A stretch of 47,980 bases of DNA from Verrucomicrobiales bacterium. GTDB taxonomy: Bacteria > Verrucomicrobiota > Verrucomicrobiia > Verrucomicrobiales > DEV007. Below are positions 33,551-42,400 of this stretch, one piece after another; the first letter of the stretch is position 1, and the number at the start of each line of letters is the position of its first letter. A program made the translations under genes and the position numbers. The notes under the pieces were generated by a model, which was not told the origin of the DNA, made no database searches, and was given only the letters and a program-made list of their open reading frames with translations. Location of the stretch: the NCBI GenBank assembly GCA_029213025.1, contig JARGOZ010000035.1:1-47980 (forward strand), given 5' to 3'.

Positions 33551-35086
33551 TCACTGCCCGGAAGATTGGTTTTCCGCTACCGATCTTTGCGATCCTTCCT
33601 TTTGTATCGTCTCAAGTAGAGCCGTTAAATCCCGAACTATATCAGGATGTTTGCTATACAGATTTTCGGACTCCGCGAGATCGGTTTCCAGATTATATAG
33701 CTGACCGCCGGGCAGCTCAGGTCTGTGTTTCTTTATTGCCCGGGCACCTCCACCGGTCTGTCCGAGAATCAGTTTCCACGGGCCTTTGCGTATCGCCATC
33801 ATCTCCCGATACGAATCCATGACCAATGCGTCGCGACGCAGCCGGGTCGATTCCCGGCTCAACAGCGGACCGAGAAAACTGAAGCTGTCCTCCGCAGTGG
33901 ATTCGTCGAGTCGGCGGTCGAAAAACTCCGCAAAAGTGGCAAACACATCGGTGATTGCAATCAGGGAATCATCGGTGGTCCCCGGGGCGATCACACCCGG
34001 CCAGCGGGCCAGCATCGGCACGCGGACGCCCCCTTCATAAACCGAGGTTTTCTGGCCTCTCAGTTTACCATTGATGAAATGGCCCTCAATTTGCGGGTGA
34101 TCATTGGGCCGGTATTCTTTGACGCCACCATTGTCACTGGTAAAAATCACCAGCGTGTTTTCCGCAAAACCGTTCCGTTCCAGCGCTTCGAGAACCTGCC
34201 CGATCGACCAGTCAAACTCATTGATGAAATCACCATACAGCCCGATCCCGCTGGTGCCATCGAACCGGGGAGCAGGAATAAGCGGGCCGTGAATATTGCG
34301 ATGGGCGAAATAGAGAAAAAACGGCTTTTGCTGATCGTAATCATCCAGCCACTGCACCGTTCTTTCGGTGAGCTGATCCGATAATTCTTCGTGCTCATAG
34401 CGGGTGTTTTCACCTCCGGCCTGCCCGAGAGCAGCGGCGGTGCCCGATCGCGGTCGGTTCAGGTAGTCGAGTTCGTAACCTGGGCGCTTGTCCGGCGTGA
34501 TGCGCACCGGATCGTTCGGATCAAGGCCTGTGACGTGATGATTTTCAATCAAAAAGTGGGGATACTGGCTGACGTGAGGAAATCCCCAAAAATAATCAAA
34601 CCCGACCTCCAGCGGCCCGGGAGCCAGCTTTTTGTTGTAATCCGGCCCGAGAATATCGTCCCAGCCATCGATCCCGGGCCTGCCAAAGCCGAGGTGCCAT
34701 TTCCCGAGACAGGCCGTCGTGTAGCCCTGTTTTTTGAACAGATCCGCCAGCGTAAATCGATCCGGATCAATCAACAGAGGATCATTTGCCCACACAGTCG
34801 ACCCGCCCACCCAGGTCCGCCACGCATAGCGACCCGTCAGGAGATTGTAGCGGGCCGGAGTGCAAACGGAACAGGGCGGATGCGCATCCGTGAAACGAAT
34901 TCCCTGAGTAGCGAGACTGTCGATATTCGGCGTTGCCACCTTCGTAGCGCCATAACATCCCAAATCGCCGTAACCCAGATCATCTGCGAGGATGAATAGC
35001 ACATTGGGCCTCTCCACCGCGCCGCTGAAAGCCGGCAGGGTCAAGAGGCCTGTAAAAAATAGAAGAATTCCAATCCTGATCATCAC
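33551..35086 (-). CDS. Secreted arylsulfatase A-like sulfatase (511 aa)
   Basis: S1-family sulfatase with signal peptide at 1-22, first metal site FILADDLGYGD (D35, D36), and active site CSVCTPARYNLLTG with the modifiable cysteine at C75 in CTPAR. ACLGKWHLGFG, YFAHRNIHGP and TSDNGGVKEY complete the family pattern. Length matches arylsulfatases A/B. It needs a formylglycine-generating enzyme, not encoded in this window. The gene is convergent with hisD and separated from the GlsB-type gene upstream by 118 bases that include a terminator. The substrate cannot be told from sequence. Confidence 0.94.
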   Translation of the reverse strand: MMIRIGILLFFTGLLTLPAFSGAVERPNVLFILADDLGYGDLGCYGATKVATPNIDSLATQGIRFTDAHPPCSVCTPARYNLLTGRYAWRTWVGGSTVWANDPLLIDPDRFTLADLFKKQGYTTACLGKWHLGFGRPGIDGWDDILGPDYNKKLAPGPLEVGFDYFWGFPHVSQYPHFLIENHHVTGLDPNDPVRITPDKRPGYELDYLNRPRSGTAAALGQAGGENTRYEHEELSDQLTERTVQWLDDYDQQKPFFLYFAHRNIHGPLIPAPRFDGTSGIGLYGDFINEFDWSIGQVLEALERNGFAENTLVIFTSDNGGVKEYRPNDHPQIEGHFINGKLRGQKTSVYEGGVRVPMLARWPGVIAPGTTDDSLIAITDVFATFAEFFDRRLDESTAEDSFSFLGPLLSRESTRLRRDALVMDSYREMMAIRKGPWKLILGQTGGGARAIKKHRPELPGGQLYNLETDLAESENLYSKHPDIVRDLTALLETIQKEGSQRSVAENQSSGQ

Positions 35087-35141
35087 TGCGTCACGGTCTA
35101 AAATCCAAAGTTGATGAGGATTTCTCTGCCTTCAAGGTCAT

Positions 35142-35179
35142 AAAAAATCCCGACATCCGGGGCAAACGGAATCGGGATT
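35142..35179 (-). terminator. Intrinsic terminator of the GlsB-type gene
   Basis: On the minus strand AATCCCGA (35179-35172) pairs perfectly with TCGGGATT (35153-35146), loop of 18 bases, then a run of T (35147-35142). It lies 25 bases past the stop of the small membrane protein gene. Confidence 0.7.
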
Positions 35180-35204
35180 GGGGGAAAATCGTATTGGAAC
35201 AGGC

Positions 35205-35471
35205 TTACTTGCCGAGTTTTTTCGCGATAAAGCACCAGATTATCAGCACAATAATCGATCCGGCAATCGCCGCGAGAATGCTCATCAAATTGAAATTACT
35301 CACTTCAATCCCGAACATTCGCCCGACGTAAGCACCGATAAACGCACCGGCAGCCCCAACCAGAATCGTCGGAATTAGGCCGATTTTCTGCTCACCGGGA
35401 AGAATCGCTCTGGCGATATAACCCATGACAAGTCCAAGTGCGATCCAAACAAGAATATCTGTAATAATCAT
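35205..35471 (-). CDS. GlsB/YeaQ/YmgE-type small membrane protein
   Basis: 88-residue integral membrane protein with three hydrophobic segments (about 3-19, 30-48 and 63-82). The strings GLVMGYIARAILPG and GLIPTILVGAAGAFIGAYVG are family marks of transglycosylase-associated / GlsB-type stress membrane proteins. The function is not settled, though many are induced in envelope or acid stress. An ATG at 35489 is also in frame, but 35471 fits the family start. It forms a single-gene unit closed by the terminator at 35142-35179. Confidence 0.88.
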   Translation of the reverse strand: MIITDILVWIALGLVMGYIARAILPGEQKIGLIPTILVGAAGAFIGAYVGRMFGIEVSNFNLMSILAAIAGSIIVLIIWCFIAKKLGK

Positions 35472-35693
35472 GGATTTCGATCCTATCAAACGAGGCAGTT
35501 GTGATCAAACCTTAAAATTCAACAAAAAGGCGACAATCCGCCCGTAAATTTACTTGAGTTATTTGCCTTTCCCTTCGGTGTCTATTGAGCTGCCGACAAA
35601 ATCAAAATTTCCCTTATTTTTTGTTTTCCACTGTAACGGAAACCTGTTTTCACGATATTCTCTTTAGAAACTACCATTCAAAATTATCAATCT

Positions 35694-37889
35694 ATGAAAC
35701 TATTGCATCAACACTTACTCACTGCCGTCGGTGTCCTGACTGTATTCGCAGTCTCTGCCCGGGCGGAAATGCGGGAATGGACTTCGTCAGACGGGAAAAA
35801 ACTCGAGGCGGAATTCGTCGGAACAGAAGGCGCTGGCGCTTCGGCCATGGTCAAGCTCAAGCTCGCCAATGGTACAACTGTCAATTACCCCGTCGCTAAA
35901 TTGAGCGCTGATGACCGTGTTTTTGTAAAAAGCTCTTTGCCTGATGATCCGGCGGCTCTCGCAAGCGAAATTGACAAGCTGGTTCTCAATAAAATGAAAG
36001 AGAGCTATTACGGCTTGCGGGACGAACTCGCTTCTCTCGCTCAGGACCAAAATCTCAGCAATGCCGACAAAGCGAAGCGCAAAGCGGAAATCGAGCGGGA
36101 AATGAAGATGTGCGTGCCTAACAAAATGACATCGGATTCGCAGTTCATGCGCCGCATATATCTCGATATCGCGGGACGGATTCCAACATATGCAGAAGCA
36201 AGCCGTTTTCTCGAATCCCGCTCCCCCGACAAGCGGGCCGACCTGATCAACGAGCTTCTTGATACCGAAGCTTTCGCGATGCGTATGTTCAACTTTTTCT
36301 CCGACCTGCTCCGGGTACGGGACAGACTCGTCATGGGCGGCGGTGGCCAACTTAAGGCGATCTCCTACATGGAGTACATCAAACAGAGCATTAAGGACGA
36401 CAAACCTTTCGATAAGTTCGTCCGTGAACTGCTTACCGCCGAAGGCACCGTATGGGACAACCCGGCTTCCGCCTACATGGTCACCGATCAGGGTATGAGG
36501 CTTTGTAACCTGTCCAACACTTTCACGGTATTTCTCGGCACAGAAATCACCTGCGCCCAGTGTCACGACCACCCGTTTGAACAGGTCAAACAGATCGATT
36601 TCTACCGGATGGCTTCCTTCATGGGAGAATACGAGACCAACAAGCGCAGCAATTTGAACTACCGCGCCGAAGTGGAAAGAATGAGCAAAGTGCTGCTGGA
36701 TGCCGGGAAACTCCGCCCCAACACAGTCTTCGATAATCAGTTGAACCTGATTCTCGGAACGATGCGGACCAACGTCAATGACACCGGCAATCAGAGAGTG
36801 GCCCTTCCACACGACTACAAATACGACAACGGTGAACCCAATCAGAAAGTCCGCCCCGCCGCTTACTTCGGTGACACAGTGAACCTCGAAAAACACGCGA
36901 CTCCCAGGGCCGCTTTTGCTGAATGGTTGACATCACCCGGTAATCCACGCTTCACCGTGAACCTCGTGAACCGCCTTTGGAAACTGGCTTTCGGTCTCGG
37001 CCAAATCGAGCCGGTCGACAACATTCCCGGTCACCTCGACGGCCAGGCTCAGAACTACGAACTGCTGAAATTCCTCGAGCAAATGATGGTCGATCAGAAC
37101 TACAGCATCAAAGATTTTTTCCGGGTCGTCTGTAACACCAATACCTACCAGCAGAAAGCAGAGGAATTGAGCCCGACACTTACCCAGATTGATAGCGGAG
37201 CCTACCACTTCCCCGGTCCGATCCTGCGCCGCATGTCAGCTGAGCAAATCTGGGATTCCATGGTGACTCTGACTACCGCGAACCCCGACGGGATGGTCCG
37301 CAGAGGTGCTGAGAAGTACCGGGAATTGATGAATACAGACATTACGACACTCAAAACTGTTGAGCAGATTGAGAGTTTCAAAATGCAGTTCCGCCAGATC
37401 GGCAGCCTTTCCAGCGGAGAGGGCGGGGACAGCATGATGATGATGGGACGCGACGCCGGAAGAATTGGTGGCGAGCAAATGGTACGCGCTTCGGAAATGC
37501 CGGTTCCGATGCCTCCCGGCCACTTCCTGCGCATGTTTGGTCAGTCGGACAAAACACTGATTGAGAACCAGACCACTCACGGATCAACTCCGCAGGTGAT
37601 GGCTCTTCTCAACGGCAGCATTACCAACAAAGTGCTCACCAGTCCGGATGCTTATCTCATCAAAGAGATCGCCTACGGGGATGGCAAAAAAGGCGATAAG
37701 ATCGATAAAATCTTCCTTAGCGTCCTCGGTAGATATCCCTATCCACACGAGAAAAGAGCAGCCGCGTCCGGCCTGCGGGCGAGAAATGACGGAGACGAAC
37801 CGCGCTCCGATGAAGAAAAAGAAATTGCTGCGATCGGTGATGTGATCTGGGCTTTGGTCAACACCCGGGAATTTCTTTTCATCCAGTAA
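35694..37889 (+). CDS. SHD1-DUF1549-DUF1553 protein with a CxxCH motif
   Basis: Exported protein of 731 residues: signal peptide (MKLLHQHLLTAVGVLTVFAVSARA), SHD1-like domain at about 26-80 (REWTSSDGKKLEAEFVG), DUF1549 at about 125-330 and DUF1553 at about 400-720. Within DUF1549 there is CAQCHDHPF at 287-295, a CxxCH of the kind that could bind haem c, a recurrent feature of this family. DUF1549/DUF1553 proteins are abundant in Planctomycetes and Verrucomicrobia, nearly always paired with DUF1501, as here, 36 bases downstream. The molecular role is unknown; association with sulfated glycan use is suspected from genome context. Confidence 0.93.
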   Translation: MKLLHQHLLTAVGVLTVFAVSARAEMREWTSSDGKKLEAEFVGTEGAGASAMVKLKLANGTTVNYPVAKLSADDRVFVKSSLPDDPAALASEIDKLVLNKMKESYYGLRDELASLAQDQNLSNADKAKRKAEIEREMKMCVPNKMTSDSQFMRRIYLDIAGRIPTYAEASRFLESRSPDKRADLINELLDTEAFAMRMFNFFSDLLRVRDRLVMGGGGQLKAISYMEYIKQSIKDDKPFDKFVRELLTAEGTVWDNPASAYMVTDQGMRLCNLSNTFTVFLGTEITCAQCHDHPFEQVKQIDFYRMASFMGEYETNKRSNLNYRAEVERMSKVLLDAGKLRPNTVFDNQLNLILGTMRTNVNDTGNQRVALPHDYKYDNGEPNQKVRPAAYFGDTVNLEKHATPRAAFAEWLTSPGNPRFTVNLVNRLWKLAFGLGQIEPVDNIPGHLDGQAQNYELLKFLEQMMVDQNYSIKDFFRVVCNTNTYQQKAEELSPTLTQIDSGAYHFPGPILRRMSAEQIWDSMVTLTTANPDGMVRRGAEKYRELMNTDITTLKTVEQIESFKMQFRQIGSLSSGEGGDSMMMMGRDAGRIGGEQMVRASEMPVPMPPGHFLRMFGQSDKTLIENQTTHGSTPQVMALLNGSITNKVLTSPDAYLIKEIAYGDGKKGDKIDKIFLSVLGRYPYPHEKRAAASGLRARNDGDEPRSDEEKEIAAIGDVIWALVNTREFLFIQ

Positions 37890-37925
37890 CAAACCCACTT
37901 TATAAACAAATTATAGTTAGCGAAA

Positions 37926-39257
37926 ATGAAATACCTTAAAGAAAATCTGAACAAGCTCGATGAACTGAGCCGGAGACAGTTCGTAGCCCGGACAGCGAAA
38001 ACCGCTCTGGGCGTCAGCATTCTGCCTGTAGCAGGAGCATCGTCGAAAGTTCTCGCCGCTGGTGGAGGAACTGCAGAGCACTGCATCTTCTTCTACATGA
38101 ACGGCGGGATGACTCACATGGATACCTTCGATCCGAAGCCGGGAACAGAAACCGGTGGTAAGACCAACGGAATCCCGACCGGCGTGCCCGGAGTCGAACT
38201 CTCTGAATTTATGCCCCAGCTGGCAAAACGCTTCAAAGACATCGCGGTAATTCGCTCGATGACGCAGAAGACCGGCGATCACCGGGGTGGCTCTTACTGG
38301 ATGCACACCAGCTACCAGCCCCGGGCCACAATCATCCACCCCACTATGGGACCATGGGCGGCCAGACTGCTCGGCAAAAAGCATGAGACTCTTCCCGATT
38401 CTGTAGTAATCGGTGGAGGCGGGAACCATCCAGGATCCGGTTTCTTCGGACCTTCTCTCTCTCCGCTGCCAATCGGTGATCCTGATCGCGGAGTGCAGAA
38501 TTCCGATCTGCCTGACAATGTTTCTGAAAAGCAGTTCGACCGTCGCTACAAGTTGATGAACACCTTCGACGAGACGTTCCGAAGCGAGTTCAAAACTGAC
38601 GAAGTATCGGCCTACACCCAGTTCTACGACGAAACTCTGAAGCTGATGAGTTCCGATGACCTGGAAACATTCAAGCTGACTAACGAACCGAACTATGAGC
38701 AGAAAGTGGCTTCCTACGGCGACACCCGGGTTGGTAAAGGTGCCATGCTGGCTAAGAGACTCGTCTCGTCCGGTATCCGTTTTGTCGAAGTACAGGCAGG
38801 CGGCTGGGATATGCACCAGGATTTGTGGAATGCCATTCCTGAAAGAGCCGGAAGCCTCGACATGGCTCTCGCCGCTCTGATCGATGATCTGAAAGCAGAA
38901 GGTTTGTTCGAGAAAACTCTGATTGTGCTGGGAACCGAATTCGGCCGGACTCCGAAAATTAACGCCAATGGCGGTCGTGACCACCACCCGAGAGCATTCT
39001 CAACTATGTTCGCCGGCGGCGGAATCGCCGGTGGCCAGGCGTACGGTAAATCCGACAAACTTGGTATCGCTGTTGAAGAGGACCCGGTTGATCCGCGTGA
39101 CTTTAATGCGACCATCGCACACGCGCTCGGAATGGACCTCAATAAAGTCGTCTACTCATCCTCGGGCCGTCCTTTTCTCGTAGCAGGTCATAAACAGGAC
39201 CGGGCGACCGGTAAGGTGGTTTCCGAAGGAAAACCGATTGCGCGCCTGTTCGGCTAA
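37926..39257 (+). CDS. DUF1501 protein with a Tat signal
   Basis: 443-residue exported protein. The N-terminus carries a twin-arginine signal (SRRQFVARTAKTALG), so it is probably exported folded, perhaps with a metal. The core has the sulfatase/alkaline-phosphatase-like pattern of DUF1501: FYMNGGMTHMDTFDPKP, VEVQAGGWDMHQD and TEFGRTPKINANGGRDHHPRAFS, with Asp/His residues suited to metal binding, but no formylglycine cysteine. It follows its usual DUF1549/DUF1553 partner by 36 bases and is closed by a strong terminator, making a two-gene operon. The reaction is not known. Confidence 0.93.
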   Translation: MKYLKENLNKLDELSRRQFVARTAKTALGVSILPVAGASSKVLAAGGGTAEHCIFFYMNGGMTHMDTFDPKPGTETGGKTNGIPTGVPGVELSEFMPQLAKRFKDIAVIRSMTQKTGDHRGGSYWMHTSYQPRATIIHPTMGPWAARLLGKKHETLPDSVVIGGGGNHPGSGFFGPSLSPLPIGDPDRGVQNSDLPDNVSEKQFDRRYKLMNTFDETFRSEFKTDEVSAYTQFYDETLKLMSSDDLETFKLTNEPNYEQKVASYGDTRVGKGAMLAKRLVSSGIRFVEVQAGGWDMHQDLWNAIPERAGSLDMALAALIDDLKAEGLFEKTLIVLGTEFGRTPKINANGGRDHHPRAFSTMFAGGGIAGGQAYGKSDKLGIAVEEDPVDPRDFNATIAHALGMDLNKVVYSSSGRPFLVAGHKQDRATGKVVSEGKPIARLFG

Positions 39258-39288
39258 AGCAGTAACCGGAACAGTTACTTTCTTTTCG

Positions 39289-39319
39289 GCGGCCCGGATG
39301 ATTCCGGGCCGTTTTTTTT
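39289..39319 (+). terminator. Intrinsic terminator of the DUF1549-DUF1501 operon
   Basis: CGGCCCGGA (39290-39298) and TCCGGGCCG (39303-39311) form a perfect 9-bp GC-rich stem with a 4-base loop, followed by eight T (39312-39319). It begins 32 bases after the DUF1501 stop. This is the clearest terminator in the window. Confidence 0.92.
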
Positions 39320-39388
39320 GGGCAATCTGACAGGGTTTCTCCGATATAGATATCATTGACCTTGTTTCCGCCGGGCAGGGAATTTCTA

Positions 39389-39432
39389 GTAAAGAGCGAT
39401 TTTCTTCCGGCAAATTGGAAGGCTCCCTTTAC
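39389..39432 (+). promoter_or_regulatory. Hairpin in the leader of the multi-module enzyme gene
   Basis: Nested inverted repeats: GTAAAG (39389-39394) with CTTTAC (39427-39432), and inside it CTTCC (39404-39408) with GGAAG (39417-39421). The structure ends 5 bases before the ATG at 39438 and might affect translation; the pairing is modest. Confidence 0.3.
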
Positions 39433-39437
39433 CCTGA

Positions 39438-42400
39438 ATGAAGTTCCTCTATTTTCCTGCAGTAATTCTGGCTCTCGCCCTTTCCGGATTTTCCTTTGCC
39501 GACGAAATTTCGGGGAGATTCGCCCCGCCTCAGGGTAAAGTGCTGGTTTTCGCAGGTCAGGATAACTCGTCGCTAGGCGGCACTCCGAAATACCGGGATG
39601 GCTATGTCGAAAACACAGGAATCCCCGGCGGCATCTCTCACTACATTCCATTTGCTGCAGGCTGGACTAACGAATTTGGTTATCAGTTTCCCGCCGGAAA
39701 AATCCCCGGCTTACTAACAGAAAATGACTGGGGCTCCGGCCCGATGCATCTCCTGCCCTATCTGGATTCACCCATGCTGGACCGCTGCGTGATCCACCTT
39801 TCTATAGCCATGCCGGGCGGCAACGAGGAGAAAGTCGCCGAGGGCTCATTTGACCACCTGATTGCCGGTCTCACCGCTTTGGTTTCCCAATACCAGGACC
39901 ATCCCTTTATGATTCGCATTGGCCACGAATTCGGTGCCCCCGGCAATCACTACGATCCGGAATCCTTTCGCACGGCATTCCGTAGGATCGTAGATGCTCT
40001 CCGCACAGATAAACTGCCCAACGTCGCCATCGTCTATTCCGCCTCTACCGAAATCAAAGCCGGCCAGTTCGAGGAATATGATCCGGGATCGAAATACTAT
40101 GACTGGATAGGCTACTCCTGGTGGGGTGGAGAAAACGACGGGAGATACGCACTTGAGTTCGCCCGCAAAGTAAAGAAACCGGTTCTGATTTCAGAAGCGG
40201 CACCGCAGGGATACGATTTCTCCTCCGACAATTCCGAAAGCATCTGGGAAAACTGGTTCGAAAAGTTCTTTGCCCATATCGAAACAAATACCGATGTGGT
40301 TCGGGGCGTTTCCTATAGTAACACCGATTGGGACAAGCGGGAAATGTGGGAAGGCTGGGGAAACACCCGGATCGAATCCTCTCCGGAAATTCTCCAGAAA
40401 TGGAGAGATAAAATGAACTCGCCGATGTATATCAACTCGGTCGATAAACCATTTTCCCATATTGGTTTTCCCGCCCCCTATTCTGAGCCCGGGACCACCG
40501 AAGTGGAGCCCTACGCCGTTTACAAAGATCGTGAAGCGCCGGTTGAACAAAGAGTCGCCGATCTGCTGGGCAAAATGACTCTGGAGGAGAAAATCGCCCA
40601 GCTTTCCGGATGGTGGGACCGGGACGAAAGAACCCTGCGCCGGGAGGGCCAAATATTTACCAGGGAGTTCTATTCGGAAATCGCTCCGCACGGCATAGGA
40701 ATCCTCGGTTCGACAAATCTCAATACCGAAGAGGACATCCGCCAACACAACTCGCTCCTCGAATATGCTAAACATTCGCGACTGGGGATTCCGCCGTTAC
40801 GAAATTCGGATGCAAACCATGGACTGATGCGAATCGATGCGACCTCTTTCCCCGCCCCGATCGCAATCTCCTGTAGTTGGGATCCGGAATTGATCGAAGA
40901 AGTCTACCGGCATACCGCCAGAGAAGCGAGGTCACGCGGGCTGTTTCATGTCATGAGCCCCAATATCAATCTCGCCCGCGACCCGCGATGGGGGCGCATC
41001 GATGAAACACTTGGCGAAGATCCCTTTCTCACTTCGAGGCTCGGAGCCGCCATGGTGCGAGGGCTCCAAAACTCTGGTACCGGTGTAAGCACCGCTTTGA
41101 AAAACTTTGCCGGAAGCGGAAACGCCAGAGGCGGAAGGAATCTGGCATTGTACGCAGGCGGCAAGAGACAACTACTCGATAACGAAATTGAAGCGTTTCG
41201 ATATATCATAAAAGAAACAGAACCCGTCGCTGTAGTTCCGGCCATCAACGGCATCGACGGCCTGCCCGGTCATGCCAATCCCTGGTTGCTCAACGATGTT
41301 CTCCGGGAGAAAATCGGCTTCAGCGGTCTTGTCTTAAGCGAAGATCACGCTCTATCAATCCTGCATGACTACCAAAAGATCGGAGAATCTTTATTCACCG
41401 CCACTGCTACAGCTTTTCAGACAGGAATCCAGGTCGACCTGCCTGACGGCGCCAGCTTTCAAAATCTGCGGGAACTGGTAGAGCAGGAGAAGGTCTCTGT
41501 AGAACAGATCGACGATGCAGTAAGCTCCGTGCTGTCCTGGAAATTCCGGCTAGGTCTTTTTGAAGCGCCCCGTTTGTCCTTTACCAACGCTGTCGAGTTA
41601 ACGACTTCCGATCAAACAAGGGAACTGGCAACCAAAGCCGCTCTGGAATCGATCGTCCTGCTCAAAAACGACGGCATCCTGCCTCTGGATCTTTCTACCA
41701 AAAAGAAAATCGCCGTAATTGGTCCCAATGCAGCGGTATGTAGACTCGGGTCCGGATCGGGGACGCCCCGGCAGACCGTTTCTCTACTTGATGGCATTAA
41801 AGCGAAAGTCGGAGACAGGGCGGAAGTACTGCACGCCGGTGGTTGTATGATCGCTTTGAATGACACTCACGATTCCTACCTGAACTGGCGGCATGTTAAC
41901 GACGTGAATTTTGTATCACCGGAAGACAATCAACCTCTCATTATGGAAGCGCTTGAGGTCGCGACAGAGGCTGATATCGTAATTCTCGCCCTGGGGGAGA
42001 ATGAATTACTGGGCCGGGAAGCGTGGGGAACCCGCCATCTCGGAGACTGCTCCTCCCTTGAATTGACCGAATCCCAGCGCATTCTTGCCGAGTCAATTCT
42101 CGCCACCGGCAAACCGGTAATCCTCTATTTGACTCACGGCCGCCCTCTGGTCCTCGGAAAGTCCGGGCAGCTTTGCAACGCGATACTTACCGGGCACTAT
42201 ACCGGACAGGAAACCGGCACAGCTGTGGCGGAGATACTATTTGGAGACGCTTCTCCCTCGGGAAAATTGACCGTTAGCTGGCCGCGATCCGTTGGCCATC
42301 TGCCGTCCCACTATAACCAGTCGGACTCGCATCTCTATGACTACATCGACGCCCCCGCATCGGCCGTCTATCCTTTCGGGCACGGGTTGAGCTATACCAA

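Noticed and set aside
35787..36896. Long minus-strand open frame of 369 codons inside the DUF1549 gene
   Set aside because: It lies wholly opposite a clearly identified gene with recognisable motifs and shows no family motif of its own; such mirror frames arise from codon bias.
37917..38987. Minus-strand open frame of 356 codons opposite the DUF1501 gene
   Set aside because: Same reason: full overlap with a well-supported gene, no signal peptide, no motif.
39328..39340. GACAGGGTTTC resembling the repeat core after the DUF1501 terminator
   Set aside because: Only eight bases match and there is no second unit at 22 bp.
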